This document shows positions 1 to 9,985 of a DNA stretch of 64,000 nucleotides, in pieces (within the stretch, counting starts at the first letter, position 1; every line of letters starts with the position of its first letter). The translations under genes were made by a program, and so were the position numbers. Below the pieces are notes generated by a model that saw only the letters and a list, made by a program, of their open reading frames with translations, searched no databases and was not told where the DNA came from. The DNA comes from Erinaceus europaeus (lineage: Eukaryota > Chordata > Mammalia > Eulipotyphla > Erinaceidae): positions 103,881,693 through 103,945,692 of the forward strand of contig NC_080166.1 in assembly GCF_950295315.1 (NCBI RefSeq). The letters are read 5' to 3'.

Positions 1-255
1 CTTTTTTTGTAATTAAGTACAAAGAATTTATATTTGACATAATGAACCACTTACTTGACATTTCTGATTTGTTTTGAATACCTAAACTGTCAAACTTAAT
101 CTAAGCAAAAGTAAATATGCAAATTGCAGAGACAATTGACTCTAAACGTGACAAAAATTTTCAATATGTTTCCTTGCCCTGTATTTATTTATTTTGCTAC
201 CAATGCTATCTCTGGAGCTTGGTTCTTGCACAGCTTTGCTCTGCTATGCTTGGTG

Positions 256-452
256 ACTTTTTTTTTTGTTAATGGGTGATATATATGAAAGAGACAGACA
301 GAGAGACAGGGAAGAAAAAGCAAAATAGTACCTCACTGTTCATAAGCTTCTCTCCTGTAGGTGCTCCTGTGTGGTGACCAAGGCTTGAACTCTGTTCCTT
401 ATGTATGGCAATGTGTTCCTATACTGAGTGAGCCAACTTCTGACCCTCTGCT
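256..452 (-). repeat. Old SINE, E2-like, antisense
   Basis: Read on the minus strand this shows the E2 plan: a tRNA-like head, a central block matching the usual aagctt...cctgcaggtg segment, then a purine-rich region seen here as agagacagacagagagacag. It is diverged, so an old copy. Boundaries are approximate. Confidence 0.55.
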
Positions 453-459
453 AATTTTT

Positions 460-1137
460 ACAAATACAATACTTTGTTGGTTTTGAATATCTTAATACTA
501 AACATTAAAAAAAAATAGTGCCATCTGCTTAAAATATACATAACCATTCAGTTGATGGCAAACATAGAAACTATTATTTAGCTATGTCTTATTTTATTAT
601 TTGTCCAGCTCATAAAATATACATTCATTATTGAGATAAAATGTGGAAAATTTCAGGAGAAAAGCAAGTGTCTGAAAGAGAAATGTGTTATAAAAAATTA
701 GTTAAAAATTACCCATGTATGCATTCAAAATATGCATGTGCTTATTTTACATGCTAAGTTAACTTATCATCTTGTGTTTTAAAATTTAGATGCTAAATTA
801 AATTATCTTTTTTATTTACTCATTATTATGTAATAGTGGATATTTGTACTGATTATATTACTTGATATTTATATAAACATTTAAATGATCATTAATTTTT
901 ATTTAGAGAGAAAGCTGGTGACCTGCCTTAGTTGCACCTAAGATAAATTGAATATTTCAGTAAATGAAAAATCACTTACATTTGTTTTAGAATCATAGCA
1001 TTAAGTAACTAATAATAATTTCCCTTTATTCTAGAACTAGAGTCACTAAATCCCTTGTATATCCTCAACTCTTTTCACTCAGGAGCCAGAGTTTTAATAT
1101 CTGTGATAGAAATAGTCAGATAATTACTTAAATATAT
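460..1137. other. No feature recognised
   Basis: AT-rich unique-looking sequence with short T and A runs. The first 255 bases of the window are similar. No splice-bounded open frame was seen. Confidence 0.5.
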
Positions 1138-1278
1138 GGTCCAGGAGATGGCACAGTGGATCATGCTGAGCTATCAAGCATGGTGTCCTGAGTTCAATGC
1201 TTGATAGTGCATGTACTATACTGATAACCAGTTCTCTCTCTCTTCCTACTCCTATCATTAATAAATAAATACAATCTT

Positions 1279-1638
1279 TTTTTATTTATTCCCTTTTGTT
1301 GCCCTTGTTTTATTGTTGTAGTTATTGGTGTTGTCATTTTTGGATAGGATAGAGAAAAATGGAGAGTGGAGGGGAAGATAGAGATGGGGTGAGAAAGATG
1401 GAGATTGGGTGGTGGGAATTGTGTGGAGTTGTACCCCTCCTACCTTATGTTTTTGTTCATTAATCCTTTCTTAAATAAAAAATTTTAAAAAAAAAGATAG
1501 ACACCTGCAGACCTGCTTCACCGCTTGTGAAGCGAGCCCCTGCAGGTGGGGAGCTGGGAGCTCTAACCCGGACCCTTATGCGGGTCCTTGAGCTTTGCGC
1601 TACCTGTGCTTAACCTGCTGCGCTACCTCCCAACTCCC
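1279..1638 (-). repeat. E1 SINE, antisense, itself split by an L1 3' end
   Basis: The tail side (attcccttttgttgccc) lies at the left and the tRNA-like head (gcgctacctcccaactccc) at the right. The element is interrupted at 1400-1492 inside its conserved gagaaagatagacacc stretch. It lies within an E3 SINE and is flanked by a 14-bp duplication. Confidence 0.85.
1400..1492 (+). mobile_element. Very short L1-A 3' end nested in a SINE
   Basis: About 93 bp matching the last part of the full-length L1 at 57630-57716 (ggtgggaattgtgtggag, then cctttcttaaataaaaaa). It interrupts the E1 SINE with a short repeat aaagat on both sides (1394-1399 and 1493-1498), as expected of a severely 5'-truncated L1 insertion. 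Confidence 0.85.
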
Positions 1639-1662
1639 ATAAATACAATCTTAAAAAAAGAA

Positions 1663-2702
1663 ATACCTGAATGTTTAAACCAAAATGTTTTCAGAATCTA
1701 GAATAATCTTATCCTTTTAAATGTAATTAATAACATTAACATAAAACTATAACAACATAAGTCAATATTGCATTTTGTAAATTCCTACTACAAGTCATAT
1801 GTAAATATGAAATGTCAACAGTTAAAGTTTTTAAAACCAGAGTGCAGAAATGAAAAATTGTAGACTTCCGTTTTCTTTGAGAAGTTAAGGAAGATAACTT
1901 ATGTCTGGAAAGTGTTGTGAGTCCATGTGATGATTTTCTCAGTCTGTTGTTGTAGAAAATATAGTTATTCCAGGATTTCTATGGTGACAGTTTTGCCTGC
2001 ATCTTAAATGTTGATTTAAAAGAAAACTAAAATCCTATATTGTTCTTTCCAACATTAGTTTGAATTTCTCTTTTGTTAGTAGAACAGAAATATTAACAAA
2101 GGCACAGTTACAGTTCAACAATTTAATAATTTCACAGCACTATAAAGGTAGATTTTCCTATATGCAATCCACAGAAAAATGTTTTCTGCCATTAGTATTG
2201 TTTTGATTTTGTTGGGACATGCAAAGCAATTACTTTTAGGTTTAGTATATATGAATGACTTCAAATTACTAGTTGTTATTTCTGTTTCATCATGAAATAT
2301 GTCTTTGGTAGTATTAATCATTATTTCTATAATGAAAATTTAATTTAAGATTTAGCAAATAGTTTACAGTTCTCCAATTACAAAAGTTATTTTACTAATT
2401 AAGGTTCAGTTAGGTTAAACCAGTGCTAGGTATTTAAACTAAGGTGATTTAATATGAGGTGTTTAAACAGAAAGCAGAATACTATAGAAACAAAAAGGAA
2501 ATAAGTAGCAAAATACACTAACTGGAAGAAACAATGTGATGTTGGTATTCAGATGAGAGAACTCAGAGATGGGACCCATATTTATGAGCAAATGAAGTCA
2601 TCATCTGTGGCATCTCATGAGCTCAGGAGATGCTTGACTTATCTGTGAAATTCTGAGTCGTCAGAAGAGTGAGTCATCTGAGTTTGGGAACACTTCAGTA
2701 GT
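1663..2702. other. No feature recognised
   Basis: AT-rich, with small open frames only (longest about 68 codons), without domain-like sequence. Confidence 0.5.
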
Positions 2703-2896
2703 TACACATGAGCTGGACACAACCAGTAGAGCTCACAGGTTATCATGTGTAAGGGCCCTGGTTCAAATCCCTGTTTCCTACTAGCACAGGGAAGTTTCAC
2801 AGGCAACAAAGCAGTGCTTCAAGTGTCTATTTTTCCCCCTCCTTCTGTATTCCCTCATTCCCTCTAAATTTCTATCTTTTTTAATCCAGAATAAAT
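2703..2896 (+). repeat. E2-like SINE
   Basis: A diverged copy in the sense direction. It has gagctcacaggttatcatgt in the head, a recognisable box B-like ggttcaaatccc, the aagcagtgcttcaagtgtct block and a pyrimidine-rich tail. Confidence 0.6.
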
Positions 2897-3010
2897 GGTT
2901 CTTAGAATGATGAAAGCTTCTAGATGACGGCAAGAACAGATACTGCTACATTTAGGAGCATTAATGGGGAAAAAACTTTCAGAGAGATAAACCATAAAAT
3001 AATAAGTTTT

Positions 3011-3272
3011 CTGGGAGTCACGTGGTAGTACAGCAGGTTAAGCACAGGTGGCAGGAAGTGCAAGGACCAGCATAAAGATTCAGGTTTGAGCTCCTGTCTC
3101 TCCACCTGCAGGGGAGTCGCTTCAGAGGTGGTAAAGCAGGTCTGCAGGTGTCTCTCTTTCTTTCCCCCTCTCTGTCTTCCCCTCCTCTCTCCATTTCTCT
3201 CTGTCCTATCCAACAATGATGACATCAATAACAACAACAATAATAGCTACAATAATAATACAGCAAAATAAC
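3011..3272 (+). repeat. E1 SINE, sense
   Basis: Starts gggagtcacgtggtagtac and runs through ctccacctgcaggggagtcg and ctctctgtcctatccaacaa to an aacaacaacaataatagc tail. Near full length. Confidence 0.85.
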
Positions 3273-4187
3273 TGTTTTAAAATAACTGGACTAAATAATT
3301 ATTTAAAACAATATTTAAAAAATAATAATAGTTTTCTTTCTCCATTAGCCCTCTGTAGAAATGCTCTAGGTTGTCATCACTATCTGTCACCAGATTTCCA
3401 GATAAAATTAACTAGTTTAACTAGCTTGTAACTACATAGCCAGGATTAAAAAATAAATCAATTGAAGGAGAATTTTAATTAAAGCTCAATAGCCCTAGAA
3501 ATGTTATTGATGATGTTACATGATTGCTGAAATTCAAAATTTAAATTTTACCAAGTTGAATATAGTACAGGCAAACTTAAAGGTAAAAAATGCATCATCT
3601 TTATATTATTGTAAAACATGACTCATATGTTTTTGGTTTAATGTTACAAGGTTTTTAGTCTGTATTTTAAAATAAACTGTTTGCCAGATTAAAGACTTTT
3701 AATCAACTGCCTTTTGTGCTTGTTAATTATAAGCCAAGATTTGGCTGGTATTTTAAAGTTCAATGTAGCTTATTTTTACTAGTGAGCAAAAATTATAAAT
3801 AGAAGTAACAATGCCACATTAAATGTTATTTAGTTATATTATCCTTAAAACTATTATAACACAATCATATTTTACATACATATTTTAGACATTATAGCTT
3901 ATCCATGCTTTCACATTTTTTATTTTGTCTAACTTCATAATTATAAATAAAATAAAATTCATGCCAATTTTCTTTTTCAAAGACAAATTTTTCAATGGAT
4001 AATCAACACCTACCTAGTAACATTATTTACAAGGAGAGAAAGCAAATGTCTGTGTCACCTCAAAGTTTTTAGTTAAGGTGCTGGAATTAATAGGTGACAC
4101 TTTCAGGCATGTTATTAAGTCATAAAGAGAGAGACCTTTTGAATGGGATTAGTGTTTAGGAAATATCCCATTTTTCCCCCTCATTGT
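3273..4187. other. No feature recognised
   Basis: AT-rich sequence following an E1 tail. No repeat family was identified. Confidence 0.5.
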
Positions 4188-4330
4188 TTTATTCCAGAGC
4201 ATCAGACTTGTATGTTTGAGGTTCCTGGTTTGATCTCTTGTAGTACATGCCCTGGATTGGTGCTCTGGTGGGTTCGTCTCCCTCTCTGTGTCTCATGGGA
4301 AAATTTCTGTTTCAGAAACTATCTCCCAGA
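4188..4330 (+). repeat. E3-like SINE fragment, old
   Basis: Contains agagcatcagacttgtatgt, a box B-like segment ggtttgatctc, then the block normally read cagcacatgtaccagagtg in diverged form. Boundaries are uncertain. Confidence 0.45.
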
Positions 4331-4345
4331 ACTATTTAAAAAATG

Positions 4346-4492
4346 GTAATGGGCCATGGAGATAGCTCACCTGGGAGATTACCTGTTTTTCCATGAGCAT
4401 GGCAGAGGTTCAAGCCCTGGTACACTATATTGGAGTATACCGGCACTAAGAGAAAACCTAAGTGCTGAGGTTTCTCTATCTAAAAAATTGAC
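4346..4492 (+). repeat. E3-like SINE, old variant
   Basis: Head gggccatggagatagctcac followed by gcagaggttcaagccctggt, resembling an E3 relative with a tRNA-like promoter. It ends in a short A-rich stretch just before the composite insertion at 4512. Confidence 0.5.
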
Positions 4493-4519
4493 ATGGAGCA
4501 GATAAGTCCTTTTTTTTTT

Positions 4520-4759
4520 CTTCTTTTTTAAAAATTTATTTATTTTTTCGGTATTACCTTTATTTATTTATTGGACAGAAACAACCAGAAATTGAGAGAG
4601 AAAGGAGTGACAGGGAGGGGGGAGAGAAAAAGAGACACTTTCAACAGTCTTTCAGGACTCACAAAGCTTTCCCTCTGCAGTTAGGCACTGGCAGTTCAAA
4701 CCTGGGTCCTTGCACACTGTAGCATGTGCACTCAACCAGGTGTGCCATCACCTGGCCCC
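4520..4759 (-). repeat. E2 SINE, antisense
   Basis: Tail at the left (tttatttatttattggacag), head at the right ending gtgccatcacctggcccc. The central block acaaagctttccctctgcag is clear. It lies beside an antisense L1-A end. The two together are flanked by the 11-bp repeat gataagtcctt. Confidence 0.8.
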
Positions 4760-4770
4760 AGAAGCTGGAT

Positions 4771-5147
4771 TTTTTTTAAAAAAGGAGACATTAACAAAAC
4801 CATAGAATAAGAGGGGTACAGTTCCGCACAATTCCCACAACCCGATCTCCATATCCCATCCCCTCCCCTGGTAGCTTTCCCATTCTCTATCTCTCTGGGA
4901 GTATGGACCCAGGGTCTTGTGGGTTGCAGAGGGTGGAAGGTCTGGCTTCTGTAATTGCTTCCCCGCTGAACATGGGCATTGACTGGTCTGTCCATACTCC
5001 CAATCTGCCTCTCTCTTTCCCTAGTAGGGTGGCACTCTGGGGAAGCGGAGCTCTAGTACACATTGATGGGGTCGTCTGTCCAGGTATTCCCTGCATGCTC
5101 TTGTATACTTCTGCTTTCAAGTATATATTTTTCCCTAGTTTATGACT
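4771..5147 (-). mobile_element. 5'-truncated L1-A, antisense
   Basis: About 375 bp complementary to the 3' end of the full-length L1 at 57370-57716 (for example cattaacaaaaccatagaat and ggtctggcttctgtaattgc). The 11-bp gataagtcctt at 4501-4511 and 5148-5158 brackets this element plus the adjacent E2 SINE. Confidence 0.85.
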
Positions 5148-5159
5148 GATAAGTCCTTC

Positions 5160-5400
5160 TAAGGAAAACAACAACAAAACTCAAGCAGAGGAAAATGAGT
5201 TCCTTGGCTTTTTCACTGCATATGGAAATGGTGAAAGTTTGATCATTTACAGGTCAAGATGTGAGTTCTCAAGAGAATCTAATATTGCTGAAACTTTGAT
5301 CTTTGATTTACAATATCCAGAACTGTGAAAATAAATTGTTCTAGTCTATATGCTACTCAATATGTGGAAAGTTGTAGTAGCAGAATAAACTGGAACATAT
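5160..5400 (+). mobile_element. Ancient MaLR-type LTR, 3' part
   Basis: The order gagttctcaagagaatct, then ctttgatctttgattt, then atccagaactgtgaaaataa, then a gtagtagcagaataaactgg-like end, follows the 3' half of mammalian MaLR LTRs as I remember them. The aataaa probably marks the old polyadenylation site. Non-coding relic. Confidence 0.6.
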
Positions 5401-5455
5401 ATATATGGAGAGAGTATATATATATATATATGTTATATATATATTCCAGTTTACC
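5395..5455. repeat. (TA)n-rich microsatellite
   Basis: Alternating TA tracts broken by ggagagag and gt, followed by attccagttta, which mirrors the aaactggaa on the left. The whole block is therefore an imperfect palindrome. Confidence 0.85.
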
Positions 5456-5827
5456 CTGCTAGTACAACTTTGGAATATTTCTATTTCTCCGTTTAAAAGC
5501 ATCATACTTATTTAAAAATTTTGCAAAATGAAAAACTAAAATAATTATGAATCTTCATGGGGGAGGTAGGAAGTGTGGTGGAGTCATCAAAACCAATTGG
5601 TGTTTTCTAATTGTGATTATGTAAACACAAAGGAAAATTTCTCTTGTCTTCATCACATGAAATAGCTTTACAACTTGGAGCAAATAAACTACCAAACTTA
5701 GATCTAGTCTTACAGAGATTGGGGAAATAAGGCAATCTTCCTCCATGTCATTAAATATCAAAGAGAAAGCTTTTGTATTCCATTCTTATGAAAGTTAGTC
5801 TTGTTTATTTGGTAGTAGAATATAAAT

Positions 5828-6015
5828 ACTTTTTTTAAAAAGATAGAAATAGAGATACTGTGAGGAAGAATAAGAGAGAAAGAGAGGAAGGGAGGGAGGG
5901 ATGGAGAGAGAGAAAACAGCACTGACATTTCCTTCAGTATAGTGTATATCAGACTTGAACATGGGCCACTCAAATGAAAAAATAGCACTCTAAATGTACT
6001 ACTTTGCCTGCCTTC
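5828..6015 (-). repeat. Old SINE, antisense
   Basis: A purine-rich tract (agagagaaagagaggaaggg) followed by acagcactgacatttccttc and cagacttgaacatgggccac is the antisense plan of an E2-like SINE. Diverged. Confidence 0.5.
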
Positions 6016-6339
6016 ATAACGATTTGGGGTAAAATTTATTTCAAGGTATTTAACGATTTTTGATATGATTCTAAATCGAATCATTCTTCCTAGTGGCTTT
6101 TTTTTTAAGCTGGTTTGTTATTTGCATGTAGAAATGAAGAAGATTTTTGTATATCAATATTTACTTTACATTTATTAAATGTTTAGACAAATAAAGGACC
6201 CAAGGGGACACAAAAGGAAAATGAGACACATCTTAATACTCAAATAGCTTGCTGTCTACTCAGAATGATGGAAATAAACTTTCAGGGGGTCACCTGGATG
6301 ATGCCCCATAAATCCTAACACTGTTTTGTTATTGTTGTT

Positions 6340-7735
6340 GTTGTTTCACAACAAATGGCACTCAATGCTTTAACAACTGGGAGAAAGCCCCAAACTTGTC
6401 AGGTAGAGAAGGTACTACAAATTCTGGAAAAGGGCAAGAAGTTGGCTCACTTAATGCTGGCCTTTGTGATCGCTGCCAGACTACCCCATCACCTAGGGCT
6501 CTACCCTGGGAATCCTTGGATTCCTCTAAAGTTTAAATGGACTGAGGCCCTTAAATACTGCTCTCTCCACCATCACTGGTCACTTCTATCAGGAACTATC
6601 AGTATAAGCCCTCTTGTAGGGCTCTTCAGGAGTGTTCCCTCACTATGAACAAGTAATGGTGTCCCACTCTCCAAAGGGATACTGCATCTTCCTACTCTGT
6701 CACTCAAAGAAAACTGGTCCTGAAATGAATAAAGCACATAATGTTCCCAGCTGTGACCATGGACCGCCAACACAGACCAATGGACTTTGAAATTATACAG
6801 GTTTCTGTGCCAAATATAATTATATATGGGCCCTAGGTCAGATCTATGGAGTAAACAGGTAATTGTATTTATATATTTTCTTCAAGTTTGGGAGCTGCCC
6901 TGATCCAGTTTTTTAGTCTTACTCTCAAGTCTGACATTATCTTCCCAGATAATATTTTTAGTTTACCTCTATGTTAGCTATCAAGCCCTAGCAAAAAATC
7001 ACCACAGTCTTGGGCCCATAGGAACATACCTAAAATATATATCATAGCTTCATTTCACCCTAAAGTCCCTATTACCATCTGCTCTATTTCTACTTCTTTT
7101 TTTTTTTTTTTGCTCCTCTATTAAACATGTTGTCTTCCTTTTATATCTTACCACCATTTAGCCACTACATTGCAGACACTACTATAATGCCATCTAAACC
7201 TCCCAGGTCAGATGATCTCACCAGTACATCCTGGAATCACACTTCTCCAGAGTCCTACCACACTAGGGAAAGACTGAAACAGGCTGAGGGTATGGATTGA
7301 CCTGCCAATGGCCATGTCCAGTAGAGAAGCAATTACAGAAGCCAGACCTTCCACTGTCTGTGCCCTATAAATTTTTTTGCCCATTTCCCCAGAGGGATAA
7401 ATGTTTGGGGAAGATGACCAGAAGGCTCCAATTCCATCAGGACCTGGGCGGGGTGGAGATGGGTGTGAGGACACTCAGAAGTAGTAGGTATGACACAGAA
7501 AGGAAAATAAGGCAGGACCATAGAAAAACTGAGGGAATATATATAAATAAATATAGATATATCATTGTAAAAATAATAAGCAATCCATAACAGTGAAATT
7601 GGGAGAACTTAGGAAATTTCCAGTAGAAGGAATGGGAACAGAGAACTCTGGTGGTAGGAAAGGTATGAGATTATATTCCTGTTATTTTATAATTTTGTAA
7701 ATCAATGTTAAATCAATAATGAAAATTTTTACAAA
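6340..7735 (+). mobile_element. Older L1 3' region, L1-A related
   Basis: From about 7150 the sequence follows the L1-A 3' end in diverged form (catcctggaatcacacttct, gaagcaattacagaagccag, agaactctggtggtagg). The 750 bp upstream look continuous with it but do not match the 3'UTR of the full-length L1 in this window, so they may be an older 3'UTR version. Short open frames here have no recognisable protein signature. Confidence 0.55.
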
Positions 7736-7861
7736 ATGATTTTTAGGTGATTTGAATGTTATCTTACTGGATTGCAATTATTGTATTGCTTTTTTTTTTC
7801 TAGAGTGAGGAGGGGAAGGTGTACCCTTGATTAATTATGCTTCCATAAGTAGCTGCCATCT

Positions 7862-7930
7862 ATTTTCTTATTTTTATTTATAAAAAGGAAACAGTGACAA
7901 AAAAGAAACACAGGATAACATAGGCTCCTA
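7862..7930 (-). mobile_element. Short L1-A 3' end, antisense
   Basis: The stretch tttatttataaaaaggaaac followed by agtgacaaaaaag and acaggataacatagg is the antisense terminus of a diverged L1-A. Confidence 0.55.
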
Positions 7931-8622
7931 AACTGTATTGCTTTTTAACACATTCTACTCTGCAGTCTTACAAATATGCAAACTTTTTTTTTAAAGAGCA
8001 GATGTTTTGTCAGTTTTTTTTTTAGTTTTTGCTTTCCTCTAACAGTTCATAAGCAAAAGGTAAACTTTGTTAACATGCTAGTATAATCACTGACATATAT
8101 TCAATACATTTTCATCACTGAATGATTGGGAACAACACAAGCAAATTACACAGAATAGCAGTTCTGTGCTTTTCTCAGATTTAAGTTTGGACATCTGTTC
8201 ACAGCTTGTCCCAGCAGGATTAGATTCTTTTTCTAGCACTCTCTCACCTTAGCTCTTTTTTCACATCAGGGAGCCATAAATGCATCCTTCTTAGACCTGT
8301 GAATTTCTAGTAGGACAAGCCTTGAGGTTGCACTATATGGGTCTCCTTTGGTTAGTCAATTGTAAGGTCTACAGAGCTCTGTGGGTCGACTGAAGTTCAG
8401 AAAGAATGTAAAGAAGGACAAAAAATATAGATTATAGGGACTATACAATCACTTAGATAAGATCAACCACAAAGAATAGATCAGGAGAATGAGTGTCCTC
8501 CTGTCCAATAACTAAACATAACACAGCATCAAAGTGAAGACACAATATTTTGATCTGATCATTTAGGATAGCCACATGTAGCCTTTATATTGGATACAGC
8601 ATACCACAAACAACCAAGCTGT

Positions 8623-8658
<36 letters not shown>

Positions 8659-8944
8659 TTTCTTTTTCCTGATAAGAAATTTTCTGATAAAGAAAACATT
8701 TAAAGTCATCTTATGTATTCATAAGAACTAAGAGTCTTTTGGTTTTAGACAAAGAAAGATTTCAGACCAAAGAAAATGGTGTAACTACTCCAAGGAAGCC
8801 ATCATGCTCTAAGTAAAATATTGAAGTATGTGTCTTCTTTATTTGTGGCAAGTCAAACATAGGGTATATTTCAATTCTTTAGAGTTATTGCTTGGCACTT
8901 GTTGGGTAATTAGTTAACAACACTGAAGGAAACTAAAATTGAGA
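7931..8944. other. Nothing beyond a microsatellite
   Basis: Apart from the (AT)n run, mid-AT sequence. 8180-8560 is less AT-rich and could be an old repeat (cacagcttgtcccagcagga, ctgtgggtcgactgaagttc), but I cannot name it. Confidence 0.45.
8624..8656. repeat. (AT)n microsatellite
   Basis: An uninterrupted run of about 16 AT dinucleotides. Confidence 0.95.
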
Positions 8945-9085
8945 GGTTGTCATGGGCGACTTTGTGATGGTGGAGGAGTATTTAACTTGGTGCTGGAAAT
9001 GATGTACACTGATAACAGAGATAAGAAATTGTACTCTTGTGACATCTATTTCGTAAACTATCATTCTCCCTAATAAAATTATTTG
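8945..9085 (+). mobile_element. L1-C 3' end
   Basis: Shares gataagaaattgtac and the terminus cctaataaaattattt with 40845-40965, indicating a shared 3' end of an older L1 or similar LINE. There is no coding part. Confidence 0.4.
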
Positions 9086-9337
9086 GAAAAGGAAAAAAAT
9101 GTGTTTCTATAAATACAGTGTGATACTATTAATATTCTCGTAGACTTAATTTAAAATATTACAAAGCTAAATGTTTAGATTTAAATATATATTCTCAAAA
9201 AGCTGCAACATTTTGAGTGTGAAAATCAAATTTGAAGAACTTAGGCTACACTGAGGTTAAGAATTATAAAGCTACAACAATCAACAATTAACATAGGAAA
9301 TATTCACTAGATCATGGATTGAATTAAAAACATTTTT

Positions 9338-9616
9338 TAAATTTTTTTCCCTTTTGTTGCCCTTATTTTTTTTTATTGTTGTAGTTATTATTGCTGCTGC
9401 TGTTGTCATCATTGTCAGATAGGACAGAGAGAAATGGAGACAGGAGGGGAAGACAGAGAATGGGAGAGAAAGATAGACACCTGCAGACCTGCTTCACCAC
9501 TTGTGAAGTGACTCCCCTGCAGGTGGGGAGCCAGGGGCTCCAACTGGGATCCTTACTCTGGTCCTTGTGCTTCACACCATGTGCGCTTAACCTGCTATGC
9601 TACCACCCGACTCCCT
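9338..9616 (-). repeat. E1 SINE, antisense
   Basis: Complete, with the tail at the left (cccttttgttgcccttattt) and the head at the right (gctatgctaccacccgactc). The flanking repeat aaaaacattttt at about 9325 and 9617 is a target-site duplication. Confidence 0.9.
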
Positions 9617-9689
9617 AAAAACATTTTTAAAAGGCCATCATTTATGAATCTTTGTGTGTTTCTGTGTTTTTCTCCTCTTTCCCTTTCCC

Positions 9690-9985
9690 TCTCTATCTGT
9701 TATCACCAGAGGTCTCACTAGGTCTTGGTGCCTATATCATTCAACTATTTCTGGTAGACCTTTTTCTTTCTTTCTCTCTTTCTCTCTTTCTTCTCTCTTT
9801 GTCTCTCTCTGGAGGTGAAAGATCAAAAGAAATAGAGAAGGAGGGAGGAAGAAAGAACGAAGGAGAGACATATGAAGTAGTGCTCTGCTACTCATGAAAC
9901 TTCCCTCCTGAAGGTGGAGTCCAGGAGTTTGAACTTGGTTGGTGTTTATAGTAATATGTGACTCCACTGGGTGAGGAACCAAACA
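9690..9985 (-). repeat. E1-like SINE with extended tail, antisense, CT-rich insert
   Basis: Starts with the antisense 3' module (atcaccagaggtctcactag, then ttggtgcctatatcattcaa), passes through a (CTTT)n/(CT)n tract at 9760-9810, then purine-rich sequence and a head-like end at about 9985. Confidence 0.6.

Larger units (their letters stand above)
1138..1662 (+). repeat. E3 SINE, split by a nested E1/L1 insertion
   Basis: The head ggagatggcacagtggatc and the body ending attaataaataaatacaatctt are clear at 1138-1278. The sequence resumes at 1639-1662. The 14-bp ataaatacaatctt occurs at 1265-1278 and again at 1639-1652, the target-site duplication of the E1 element between them. Confidence 0.8.
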
